Part shown: piece by piece, positions 54,155 to 62,535 of the stretch | How positions within the stretch are numbered: the first letter of the stretch is position 1 | Layout of the letters: the number at the start of each line of letters is the position of its first letter | Assembly (NCBI RefSeq): GCF_009755665.1 | Contig: NZ_CP046622.1 | Location: forward strand, 1,116,001-1,180,000 | Reading direction: 5' to 3' | DNA length: 64,000 nucleotides | Source of the DNA: Variovorax paradoxus | GTDB lineage: Bacteria > Pseudomonadota > Gammaproteobacteria > Burkholderiales > Burkholderiaceae_C | Notes under the pieces: generated by a model | What the model was told of the DNA's origin: nothing | Database searches by the model: none | The model's input: the letters and a program-made list of their open reading frames with translations, nothing else | Program-made: the position numbers and the translations under genes

Positions 54155-55411
54155 ATGAGAACACCAGAGACAACTATCCACCAGGCGGATTCGCGCTATG
54201 CCATGCTGCGGCTCGGCATCACCCTGCTGGTCATGACGGTCGGCAGCAGCGGCATGTACGTGGTGTCGGTGATGCTGCCTGCGGTGCAGGCCGAGTTCGG
54301 CGTTGCGCGCGCCGATGCCTCCTTGCCCTACACCCTGTTGATGCTGGGCTTCGGCGTGGGCGGCGTGCTGATGGGCCGGCTCGCCGATCGCTTCGGTGTG
54401 ATGTGGCCGCTGCTGATCGGGTCGCTGAGCCTCGGTGTCGGCTATGTTGCGTGCGGCATGGCCGACAACATCATCGCCTTCATTGCGGCGCAGGCCGTGC
54501 TGGTCGGTTTGCTGGGAAGTGCCGCGGCTTTTGCGCCGCTGGTGGCCGACACGTCGCTGTGGTTCGTCAAGCGGCGCGGCATTGCGGTGGCTGTGTGCGC
54601 AAGCGGCAACTATGTGGCCGGCGCGATCTGGCCGCCCATTGCGCAGCACTTCATCGAGACGGTCGGCTGGCGTCAGACCTACATCGGCATGGGTATTTTC
54701 TGTGGCCTGGCGATGGCGACGCTCGCGCTGTTCTTCCGTGCACGGCCACCCGCATTGGCCGCCGCGCCGGTGGGAGCGACATCCAGTAGCGCTGCGCCGG
54801 TGCGCGACATGATGCGGCCCTTCGGCTTCAGCATGGGCACCGCCCAAGGCTTGCTGTGCGTGGCGGGCGTGGCCTGCTGCGTGGCCATGGCGATGCCGCA
54901 GGTCCACATCGTGGCCTATTGCGGCGACCTCGGCTACGGCGCCGCGCGGGGTGCGCAGATGCTGTCGCTGATGCTGGGCTTCGGCGTGGTGAGCCGGCTG
55001 GTGTCGGGCGCCATCTGCGACCGCATCGGCGGGCTGCGCACGCTGCTGCTTGGTGGCGTGCTGCAGTGCGTGGCGCTGCTGCTCTTCCTGCCGTTCGACG
55101 GGCTGGTGCCGCTGTATGTGATCTCGGCGCTGTTCGGCCTGTTCCAGGGCGGGCTCGTGCCGTCTTACGCCATCATCGTGCGCGAGCACTTTCCGCCCGC
55201 GGAAGCAGGCGCGCGCGTCGGCACGGTGCTGATGTTCACGCTCTTCGGCATGGCGCTGGGCGGCTGGATGTCGGGCAAGATCTTCGATCTGACCGGCAGC
55301 TACCACGCGGCGTTCCTGAACGGCATTGGGTGGAACCTGCTGAACGTCAGCATCGCGGCACTGCTGACGTTCAGGGTTCGCAAGCTGTGGCTTCGCACCG
55401 CGGCGGCGTAG
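54155..55411 (+). CDS. MFS transporter
   Basis: A 418-residue inner-membrane protein with about twelve helices. The MFS loop-2/3 motif is visible as GVLMGRLADRFG and its second-half counterpart as SGAICDRIGGLR. It resembles the oxalate/formate-antiporter-like (OFA/MCT) group, which moves monocarboxylates, but the substrate cannot be read. The ATG at 54155 follows CGGAGAAAA. It stands alone, convergent with the phospholipase genes. Confidence 0.82.
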   Translation: MRTPETTIHQADSRYAMLRLGITLLVMTVGSSGMYVVSVMLPAVQAEFGVARADASLPYTLLMLGFGVGGVLMGRLADRFGVMWPLLIGSLSLGVGYVACGMADNIIAFIAAQAVLVGLLGSAAAFAPLVADTSLWFVKRRGIAVAVCASGNYVAGAIWPPIAQHFIETVGWRQTYIGMGIFCGLAMATLALFFRARPPALAAAPVGATSSSAAPVRDMMRPFGFSMGTAQGLLCVAGVACCVAMAMPQVHIVAYCGDLGYGAARGAQMLSLMLGFGVVSRLVSGAICDRIGGLRTLLLGGVLQCVALLLFLPFDGLVPLYVISALFGLFQGGLVPSYAIIVREHFPPAEAGARVGTVLMFTLFGMALGGWMSGKIFDLTGSYHAAFLNGIGWNLLNVSIAALLTFRVRKLWLRTAAA

Positions 55412-55446
55412 CGCGCAACGCCCGCGCCGCCGCGATGCAAGGCTCG

Positions 55447-57690
55447 TCAGAGGTCTGACAGGCCCATCGCCGGATCGCTCACGGTGTGCTTGCCGGTTTC
55501 CACACGGCCGGCAAAGCGGCGCAGGTAGCCGGGGTCGGCATCGCAGGTGACGGCAAAGTCGTACCACTGGCCGCTGGTGGCGAGCTCCCAGTGCTGTTCG
55601 GCCGCGGCGCCGCCGTCGACCGTTGCAATCCACGGGCCGTCATTGCGGTAAGCCTTGGCGCTCACAGTGAACTTGCAGCTCTTTGTTCCGCCGTTGCGCA
55701 TGTCGAGGTAGACATTACCGTTGGCAATGTCGTAGCACACCCGTACTTCAGGGTTGGCGCCGCTCGTGCGAAGCGCGTCCAGGTTGCCCTTGAAGTGGCG
55801 GTGAAAGCCATTGGGGCCAAGCACCCATAGGTCGTAGAAGCCGCTGTTGTCGACGGCCGCATTCCAGGTGTCGTCGAGTGTCTTGCCTGCTTCCACCGTG
55901 TAGCGGCGCGGCAGACGGCCGAGGTTGAGCTTGTCGTACACGTGGAACACCGCGCCCGCCTTGCCCGTGTTCGAGAACAGCAATTGCACCGTGCCGGCCA
56001 CCGCATCGGCGCGCGCGCTGACGTGCAACTCGTAAGGCACCGCGCGCGAGGGGCGGGTGCCGGTCGGTTGGCGTGGCAGCTGCGGGTCGATCGGCAGCGG
56101 CACCTGGCCCAGCGCCTCCTGGCTCAGGCGCAACTGGTCGGCCTGGTCGCGGGTGCTGCGGCCCGCCAGCGTGGGCAGAGGCTCGTCGTTCGGGTTGGCA
56201 AAGTTGAAGGCGCTGGTGAGGTCACCGCACACCGTGCGCCGGAACGCGCCGATGTTCGGCTCCTTTACGCCGAAGCGCGCTTCGATGAAGCGGATCACCG
56301 ACGTGTGGTCGAAGGCCTGCGAGTTGACCCAGCCGCCGCGGCTCCATGGCGAGATCACGTACATCGGCACGCGCGGGCCGGGGCCATACACGCGGCCGTC
56401 GGGCGCAGGCTGCTTGGTACTGCCGGGCGGCGCCGCCTGGGTGAAATATTCCGGAGCCAGGTCCGCATCGGGCAGCGTGGTCTTGCCGGCAAAGGCGCCG
56501 TCGCCGACGGGCGATGGTGCTGAAGGCGAGGGTACGTGGTCGAAGTAGCCGTCGTTCTCGTCGAAGTTGACGAGCAGCACGGTCTTGCTCCAGACCTCGG
56601 GCACGGCCGTGAGTGCGTCCAGCACCTCTTGCAGGAACCATGCGCCTTGCACCGGACTCGACGGGCCCGGGTGCTCGCAGTAGATCGAAGGCGCGTTCAT
56701 CCAGCACACCTGGGGCAGCTTCCCTTCGCGGACATCGCGCCTGAAGGCGTCCAGGTAGTCCTCGGGCCGGGTGCCCGGCAGCGTGTTGGCCACGCCCTTG
56801 TAGAGCGGGCTCTTCGCGTCGTCGGTGGCGCGGTCGTAGGCGCGGTAGGGCAGCGGCTGGCCGGTGTTGGCATAGGGCGTGTTCGGCTTGCCGCCGCTGG
56901 ACACCGGAAAGCCCGAGTCGAGGTTGGCCTGGCGGAACTGCCGAAACGCACCCAGCATGTTGTCGCCCCATTCGTCAGGCATGTTCTGGTAGCTGATCCA
57001 GCGCACGCCCGCTTCTTCGAGGCGCTCGGCATAGGTCTTCCATGTGTAGCCGGTGTTCACCGATTCGGGGCGTCCGTCGACCCAGTCCCACTCGTTGGTA
57101 ACGAAGGCTGTGCCGGCGGCGGTCGCACCGTTGGTGCCGGTGAGATGGAAGGCCCGGTTCGCATCGGTGCCGGTGTGCATGCTGCAGTGGTATGCATCGC
57201 AGAGCGTGAAGGCGTTGGCCAGCGCAAACTGAAACGGGATCTCCGCCTCCTTGTGGTAGCCCATCGCCTTGCTGGTCTTGTAGCGCGGCCACTGGTACAT
57301 GCGGCCGCCGTCCCAGGCGTTCTGGCTGTCGGCCCAGTCGTGGGGCGTGCCGCCGTCGCGCTGTGCGTTGCCCTTGCGGCTGTCCAGGTGATAGGGCAGC
57401 ACCAGCTTTCCGCTGGCGTCGGTCTGCTGCCACACGTTCAGGCCCTTGGGCAACGGAATGGTGAACCGGTCGCCAAAGCCGCGCACGCCCATGAGCGTGC
57501 CGAAGTAGTGGTCGAACGAACGGTTCTCCTGCATCAGGATGACGATGTGCTCGACGTCCTGGATGGTGCCGGTCTTGTTGTTGGCGGGAATGGCGAGTGC
57601 GCGCCGGATGCTCGGCGGAAAGGCCGAGACCGCGAGCGCCGCGGCGCCCGTGGTGGCAGCGCCTGTGAGAAATCTGCGGCGTGAGTTCAT
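55447..57690 (-). CDS. plcC: Phospholipase C, phosphocholine-specific, Tat-exported (copy 2)
   Basis: A 747-residue secreted phosphoesterase. The N-terminus NSRRRFLTGAATTG is a twin-arginine signal. The catalytic core of the family includes IVILMQENRSFDHYFGTL, FDENDGYFDHV and the His of FDHTSVIRFIE. Two ~100-residue beta-sandwich domains end the protein. It releases phosphocholine from phosphatidylcholine or sphingomyelin outside the cytoplasm. It lies 14 bases after a very similar gene, a clear tandem duplication. Confidence 0.9.
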   Translation of the reverse strand: MNSRRRFLTGAATTGAAALAVSAFPPSIRRALAIPANNKTGTIQDVEHIVILMQENRSFDHYFGTLMGVRGFGDRFTIPLPKGLNVWQQTDASGKLVLPYHLDSRKGNAQRDGGTPHDWADSQNAWDGGRMYQWPRYKTSKAMGYHKEAEIPFQFALANAFTLCDAYHCSMHTGTDANRAFHLTGTNGATAAGTAFVTNEWDWVDGRPESVNTGYTWKTYAERLEEAGVRWISYQNMPDEWGDNMLGAFRQFRQANLDSGFPVSSGGKPNTPYANTGQPLPYRAYDRATDDAKSPLYKGVANTLPGTRPEDYLDAFRRDVREGKLPQVCWMNAPSIYCEHPGPSSPVQGAWFLQEVLDALTAVPEVWSKTVLLVNFDENDGYFDHVPSPSAPSPVGDGAFAGKTTLPDADLAPEYFTQAAPPGSTKQPAPDGRVYGPGPRVPMYVISPWSRGGWVNSQAFDHTSVIRFIEARFGVKEPNIGAFRRTVCGDLTSAFNFANPNDEPLPTLAGRSTRDQADQLRLSQEALGQVPLPIDPQLPRQPTGTRPSRAVPYELHVSARADAVAGTVQLLFSNTGKAGAVFHVYDKLNLGRLPRRYTVEAGKTLDDTWNAAVDNSGFYDLWVLGPNGFHRHFKGNLDALRTSGANPEVRVCYDIANGNVYLDMRNGGTKSCKFTVSAKAYRNDGPWIATVDGGAAAEQHWELATSGQWYDFAVTCDADPGYLRRFAGRVETGKHTVSDPAMGLSDL

Positions 57691-57704
57691 TGCGTGTGCA
57701 GCCC

Positions 57705-59930
57705 TCACAGGTCGGCCAGGCCCATGGCGGGGTCGCTCACCGAGTGCTTGCCGGTTTCCACACGGCCTGCAAAGCGGCGCGCGAATTTCGCGTCAGCATC
57801 GCAGGTCACCTCGAAGTCGTACCAGGCGCCGCTGCTAGCCAGCTCCCAGTGCAGTTCGGCCTTGGCGCCGCCCGCTACCGTCGCGGTCCACGGGCCGTCG
57901 GTGCGGTAGGCCTTGGCGCGCACGGTGAACTTGCAGGCATTCTTGCCGCCGTTGAGCATTTCCAGGTACACGTTGCCGTTGGCGATGTCGTAGCACACGC
58001 GCACTTCAGGCGCGGCCGCGTCGCCGCTGCGAAGGGCGTTCAGGTCGCCCTTGAAGTGGCGATGGAAGCCGTTCGGACCCAGCACCCACAGGTCGTAGAA
58101 GCCGCTGTTGTCGCTCAGCGAGTTCCAGGCGTCGTCCAGCGTCTTGCCGGGCTCGACCATGTAGCGGCGCGGCAGGCGGTCGAGGTTGAGCTTGTCGTAC
58201 ACGTGGAACACCGCGGCGGCCGTGCCGGTGTTGGTAAACAGCAGCTGGGCTTTTCCGCCGGTGACGTCGATGCGGGCGCTCGTGTGCAGCTCGTAGGGCA
58301 GCGCGCGCGAGGGGCGCGTGCCTTTGGGTTGAAGCGGCAGCTGAGGCAGCGCCGGAAACGGCACCTGCGAAAGTGCCTGTTGATCCGTGCGCAGCTGGTC
58401 GGCCTGCGCCTTGGTCTTGCGGCCTGCGAGCGTGGGCAGTGCTTCGTCGTTGGGCGACACGAAGTTGAAGGCGCTGGTGAGATCGCCGCACACCGCGCGG
58501 CGGAATCCGCTGATGTTGGTTTCCTTCACGCCGAAGCGCGCTTCGATGAAGCGGATCACCGAGGTGTGGTCGAAGGCCTGCGAATTGACCCAGCCGCCGC
58601 GGCTCCATGGCGAGATCACGTACATCGGCACGCGCACGCCGGGGCCGTAGACGCGGCCATCGGGCGGGGGCTGGTCGGTGGTGCCGGGCGGGCTCGGGTG
58701 ATTGAAATACTCGGCCGAGAGCGCTTCGAGCGGCAGCGTGGTTTTTCCGGCAGGCGTTCCGTCGGCGTTGATCGACGGTGCGGCCGGTGAAGGCACGTGG
58801 TCGAAGTAGCCGTCGTTCTCGTCGAAGTTGATGAAGAGCACGGACTTGCTCCACACCTCGGGCACCGCGGTGAGCGCGTCGAGCACTTCCTGGGTGTACC
58901 AGCCACCCTGCACCGGGCTCGAAGGGCCGGGGTGCTCGGAATAGGCAGCGGGCGCGACGATCCACGACACCTGGGGCAGCTTGCCGTTCTTGATGTCCTG
59001 GCGGAACTGTTCGAGAAAGCCGCCGTCGGGCATGGTGTTGGCAATGCCCTTGTAGAGCGGATTGCCGGCGTCGTCGCTGGCCGGATCGTAGGCAGGCGAG
59101 ATGGCGCTGCCACTCACTGGTTTGCCGGAGGCTTCGTTGGCGAGGCGGTATTGCTTGAAGCCGGCCAGCGAGTTGTCGGTGAAGTTGTCGGGCATGTTCT
59201 GGTAGACGATCCAGCTGACCTTGGCTTCCTGCAGGCGCTCGGGATAGGTCTTCCAGCTGTAGCCGTTGGCGGAGCTATCGATGCCGTCCCACTCATTGTT
59301 GACCGTGGCCACGTTCGCGCCGGTGGGGCCGTTGGTGCCGGTCCAGAGGAACATGCGGTTCGAATTGGTGCCGGTGTGCATGCTGCAGTGGTACGCGTCG
59401 CAGAGCGTGAACGCGTTGGCCAACGCGAACTGGAAGGGCAGTTCCGCCTCTTGGAGGTAACCCATCGACTGGGTGAAAGGCGCCGTCTTGGTTTTCTTGT
59501 ACTTCACCCATTCATGCATGCGCCCACCGGCCCACGCATCCTGGCCGTCGCTCCAGCTGTGCGGCGTGCCGGCCACGCGTTGTGCATTGCCCTTCGAGCC
59601 GTCGAGGTGGTAGGGCAGCACTTCCTTGCCCGTGTCGTCGAGTTGCTGCCACACGCTGCGCCCGTCGGGCAGCGGAATGGTGAAGCGGTCCCCAAAGCCG
59701 CGCACGCCCATGAGCGTGCCGAAGTACTGGTCGAACGAACGGTTCTCCTGCATCAGGATGACGATGTGCTCGACGTCCTGGATGGTGCCGGTCTTGTTGT
59801 TGGCGGGAATGGCCAGCGCGCGGCGGATGCTCGGCGGGAAGGCGGCGAGTGCGAGCGCGGCGGCACCTGTGGTGGCCGTGCCCTGCAGGAATTTGCGGCG
59901 TGAGTTCATGGTCTTGTTGTGTTTGGTCAT
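57705..59930 (-). CDS. plcC: Phospholipase C, phosphocholine-specific, Tat-exported (copy 1)
   Basis: A 741-residue paralogue of the following gene. The twin-arginine signal is NSRRKFLQGTATTG; I start at ATG 59930, though ATG 59909 directly before this signal is equally possible. The core has MQENRSFDQYFGTL, FDENDGYFDHVPSP and SQAFDHTSVIRF, with the same C-terminal domains. The copies differ most in the middle third (residues ~190-330), where substrate loops are expected. A small lipoprotein gene precedes it by 32 bases. Confidence 0.9.
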   Translation of the reverse strand: MTKHNKTMNSRRKFLQGTATTGAAALALAAFPPSIRRALAIPANNKTGTIQDVEHIVILMQENRSFDQYFGTLMGVRGFGDRFTIPLPDGRSVWQQLDDTGKEVLPYHLDGSKGNAQRVAGTPHSWSDGQDAWAGGRMHEWVKYKKTKTAPFTQSMGYLQEAELPFQFALANAFTLCDAYHCSMHTGTNSNRMFLWTGTNGPTGANVATVNNEWDGIDSSANGYSWKTYPERLQEAKVSWIVYQNMPDNFTDNSLAGFKQYRLANEASGKPVSGSAISPAYDPASDDAGNPLYKGIANTMPDGGFLEQFRQDIKNGKLPQVSWIVAPAAYSEHPGPSSPVQGGWYTQEVLDALTAVPEVWSKSVLFINFDENDGYFDHVPSPAAPSINADGTPAGKTTLPLEALSAEYFNHPSPPGTTDQPPPDGRVYGPGVRVPMYVISPWSRGGWVNSQAFDHTSVIRFIEARFGVKETNISGFRRAVCGDLTSAFNFVSPNDEALPTLAGRKTKAQADQLRTDQQALSQVPFPALPQLPLQPKGTRPSRALPYELHTSARIDVTGGKAQLLFTNTGTAAAVFHVYDKLNLDRLPRRYMVEPGKTLDDAWNSLSDNSGFYDLWVLGPNGFHRHFKGDLNALRSGDAAAPEVRVCYDIANGNVYLEMLNGGKNACKFTVRAKAYRTDGPWTATVAGGAKAELHWELASSGAWYDFEVTCDADAKFARRFAGRVETGKHSVSDPAMGLADL

Positions 59931-59962
59931 GAGGAGATGCGGTGGGCGTTGCGTGGATGCGC

Positions 59963-60163
59963 TCAAGGCGCGCAGCGCATCTCGGGCTTCACGCCCGTGT
60001 CGGGTGCGGGCGGGTTGGCCGGCGTTTCAGGCGTAGTGGGCACGCCGGTGCCGGGCGGGAAACCGGAGAAGCCGCCGCCTCCATCGCCGCCGCCGCAGGC
60101 GGAAAGGGCACAGGCCAGGGCCAGTGCGGAAAAGAGCCGCACGGAGGGGAAGGAGAGTCGCAT
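59963..60163 (-). CDS. 66-residue lipoprotein ahead of the phospholipases
   Basis: ATG 60163 follows AAGGAA. The signal ends in ALSAC, a lipobox at residue ~20, followed by a glycine-rich run (GGGDGGGGFSG) and a Pro/Thr-rich stretch. One further Cys lies near the C-terminus (EMRCAP). It is probably lipid-anchored in the outer or inner membrane. It is the first gene of the phospholipase unit; a chaperone-like or surface-anchoring role is only a guess. Confidence 0.6.
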   Translation of the reverse strand: MRLSFPSVRLFSALALACALSACGGGDGGGGFSGFPPGTGVPTTPETPANPPAPDTGVKPEMRCAP

Positions 60164-60278
60164 GGTGGGTTCCTTGGTGTTGTCGTGTATGGACGGTCGG
60201 ATGCGACGAAAAAAAGGCGCCATGAAGGCACCCCGCACCGGACAGACCGCAAGACTAGGGAAAACCCGTTACATCGCC

Positions 60279-60296
60279 ATGAAGGAGCGATGACAA
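60279..60296 (-). promoter_or_regulatory. Weak Pho-box-like sequence ahead of the phospholipase unit
   Basis: On the minus strand TTGTCAT-CGCT-CCTTCAT has the PhoB half-site spacing; the first half matches six of seven bases and the second five of seven. It lies 115 bases before the lipoprotein start. Phospholipase C genes are often phosphate-regulated, which makes it plausible, but this match alone could be chance. Confidence 0.25.
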
Positions 60297-60323
60297 CGCA
60301 AAAGCGCTGGACGCGCCAAGGGA

Positions 60324-60352
60324 GCGGGGCGCCGCGAAGGCGCCCGCCCCGC
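60324..60352. terminator. GC-rich hairpin after the 5'-nucleotidase gene
   Basis: A seven-base-pair stem (60324-60330 with 60346-60352) with further inner pairs lies just past the TGA of the minus-strand nucleotidase gene. It is followed on that strand by TCCCTTGG, not a T-run, so it is a possible but weak end of the gspE-gspF-nucleotidase transcript. Confidence 0.4.
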
Positions 60353-60359
60353 GAGAGGC

Positions 60360-61259
60360 TCAGCCCTCGTTGCTGATGCCGCTGGAGACGTGGCCCGCGG
60401 GTACGTGGCGTGCCGCGGCATCGACGTGGCCGGTCTGGTCGTCGAAGAAGAAATCGGGTTCGAACTCGCGCAGGAATTCACCCTTGGGCAGGCCGCCGAG
60501 AAACATCGCCTCGTCGACGCGGATGTTCCACTTCATCAGCGTGCGGATCGCACGCTCGTGCGCGGGCGCGCTGCGTGCGGTGACCAGCGCGGTGCGGATG
60601 CGCATCTGCGCATTGCCGGCCAGCTGCAGGCGGTGCAGTGCGGACAGCAGCGGCTTGAACGGGCCTTCGGGCAGCGGCAGGTCGGCCTTGCTGAGCTCGT
60701 GCGCCTGGAAGGCGTCCAGGCCTTCGGCCTGGAACACGCGCTCGGCCTCGTCGGAGAACAGCACCGCGTCGCCGTCGAAGGCAATGCGCACTTCGTTGGG
60801 CCAGGCATCGCTGGCCTTCACCGATTCGACCAGCACCCGCGCGGCCGGAAAGCCCGCGTTGAGCGCCTCGCGCACGTCTTGCGCGTTGACCGAAAGGAAC
60901 AGATGCGCGCGCAGCGGCCGCAGATAGCCGAAGGGCGGGCGGCCTTGCGTGAACACGCCGCGCTGCAGCTTGATGTCGGCGGCCGCGCTGGAGCGGAAGA
61001 TGCGCATGCCCGAGACCGGATCGTTGCGCGAGAGGATCACCACCTCGACGCGCTGCACGCCGTCGTCGTTGAAGCGCAGCAGCTTGCGGATCAGCGAATA
61101 CGCTATGCCGGGCGCGGCCGGCACGTCGATGCGGTCGAGCTGCAGCTGCATGTAGCCCTCGTTGTCGCCGGCCTCGAAGATCTTGTTTTCTTCTTCGAGG
61201 TTGAACAGCGCGCGCGACGATATCGCGACCACGAGCTTGTCTTCGAGCGTGACGGGCAT
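60360..61259 (-). CDS. 5'-nucleotidase (cytosolic 5'-nucleotidase I-like, PF06189)
   Basis: A 299-residue HAD-like phosphatase that should remove phosphate from nucleoside 5'-monophosphates in the cytoplasm. Recognisable segments are LVVAISSRALFNLEEEN near the start (with the nucleophile-region sequence), IAFDGDAVLFSDEAE with the Asp-x-Asp pair, VTARSAPAHERAIRTL and the late FFDDQTGHVD. The gene lies 25 bases after gspF, apparently in the same transcript, with no known role in secretion. Confidence 0.85.
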   Translation of the reverse strand: MPVTLEDKLVVAISSRALFNLEEENKIFEAGDNEGYMQLQLDRIDVPAAPGIAYSLIRKLLRFNDDGVQRVEVVILSRNDPVSGMRIFRSSAAADIKLQRGVFTQGRPPFGYLRPLRAHLFLSVNAQDVREALNAGFPAARVLVESVKASDAWPNEVRIAFDGDAVLFSDEAERVFQAEGLDAFQAHELSKADLPLPEGPFKPLLSALHRLQLAGNAQMRIRTALVTARSAPAHERAIRTLMKWNIRVDEAMFLGGLPKGEFLREFEPDFFFDDQTGHVDAAARHVPAGHVSSGISNEG

Positions 61260-61284
61260 GAGTTTTCGGATTCCCTGGCGGGGG

Positions 61285-62520
61285 TTACTTGACGAACTGG
61301 TTCAGCTGGATGATAGGCAGCATCACCGCCAGCACGATGAGCATCACCACGCCGCCCATGGCCACGATCAGCAGCGGTTCGAGAATGGTGGCCAGGTGCA
61401 TCGCGCGGCGCTGCACTTCGGCGCCGAGCTGGTTGGCTGCGCGCTGCAGCATCAGCGGCAGCGTGCCGGTCTGCTCGCCAAGGCGGGCGAACATCGACAC
61501 CAGCCCGGGAAAGCGCTTTTTCTGCGCCAGCGCCGAGGCGAGCGGCGCGCCTTCGCGCACCAGCACCAGTGCGTCGAGTGCGTCCGCACGCATTGCGCGG
61601 TTTCCAAGCGTTTCAGAGGCGGCCTGCAGCGCGCGCAAGATGGGTACGCCCGCGGTCGCAAGCATGGCCAGCGTGCTTGCGAAGCGCGCCGCGTTGTAGC
61701 CGCGTGCGAGCTTGCCGACCAGCGGCAGCTTGAGCCATGCGGCATCGAACTTCAGGCGAAAGGCTTCTTGCGCCAACGCCAGGCGGGCGGCAATGGCAGC
61801 GAACACCACGCCGCCCAGCATCCACCAGCCGTAGTTGCGCACTGCCGCGCTCAGCGACAGCATTACCGTGGTGAGAAAAGGCAGCGAGCGCTTGGTGCCC
61901 GCGAACACCTGCGCCACCTGCGGCACCACGTAGCTCACGAGAAAGATCACGATCACGATCGCCACCAGCGTGACGATGGCCGGGTACAGCGCCGCGCCGA
62001 AGAGCTTCTGCTGGAGCGCCTGCCGTTCTTCGAGGTCGTCGGCCAGGCGGTCGAGCACGAGGCCGAGATTGCCGCTCTGCTCGCCCGCGCCGATCACGGC
62101 CGTGTAGATGGCCGAGAACTCGCGCGGGTGGGCCGCGAGCGCACGCGCGAAGGGCGAGCCCGCGTTGACTTCGGCGCGCAGCGACGCGACGAGGTTGCGC
62201 TGCGGCTCGGTCTCGGCTTCGTCGGTGAGCGCCGTCAGTGCGCGCTCGAGCGGCAGGCCCGAAGACACCAAGCCTGCGAGCTGCCGCGTCCACACCGCGA
62301 GACCGGTGGAGCTGAAGATCCTGGCGCCGCCACCCAGCCACCGACGCAGGCCGCCGCTGCCCGTGCCGTTGACGTGGCTGCTACCGACCGGCGTGACCGA
62401 CAGCGGAATGAGCGCCTGCGCGCGCAGCAGGCTGCGGGCGCTGCGGGCAGTGTCGGCCTCGAGCACCCCCTGGCGCGACTGGCCGCTGGCATCGATGGCT
62501 TCGAAGGAATAGGCGGGCAT
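61285..62520 (-). CDS. gspF: Type II secretion system inner-membrane protein GspF
   Basis: A 411-residue platform protein with two homologous cytoplasmic domains and three membrane helices (one near residue 175, one near 230 and one at the C-terminus). Typical motifs: FTRQL-like WTRQLAGLVSSGLPLERAL and AGVPILRALQAASETLGN, the two repeats. It couples the GspE ATPase to pseudopilus assembly. It starts 15 bases after gspE. Confidence 0.93.
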   Translation of the reverse strand: MPAYSFEAIDASGQSRQGVLEADTARSARSLLRAQALIPLSVTPVGSSHVNGTGSGGLRRWLGGGARIFSSTGLAVWTRQLAGLVSSGLPLERALTALTDEAETEPQRNLVASLRAEVNAGSPFARALAAHPREFSAIYTAVIGAGEQSGNLGLVLDRLADDLEERQALQQKLFGAALYPAIVTLVAIVIVIFLVSYVVPQVAQVFAGTKRSLPFLTTVMLSLSAAVRNYGWWMLGGVVFAAIAARLALAQEAFRLKFDAAWLKLPLVGKLARGYNAARFASTLAMLATAGVPILRALQAASETLGNRAMRADALDALVLVREGAPLASALAQKKRFPGLVSMFARLGEQTGTLPLMLQRAANQLGAEVQRRAMHLATILEPLLIVAMGGVVMLIVLAVMLPIIQLNQFVK

Positions 62521-62535
62521 GGCAGAGCGAACAGA

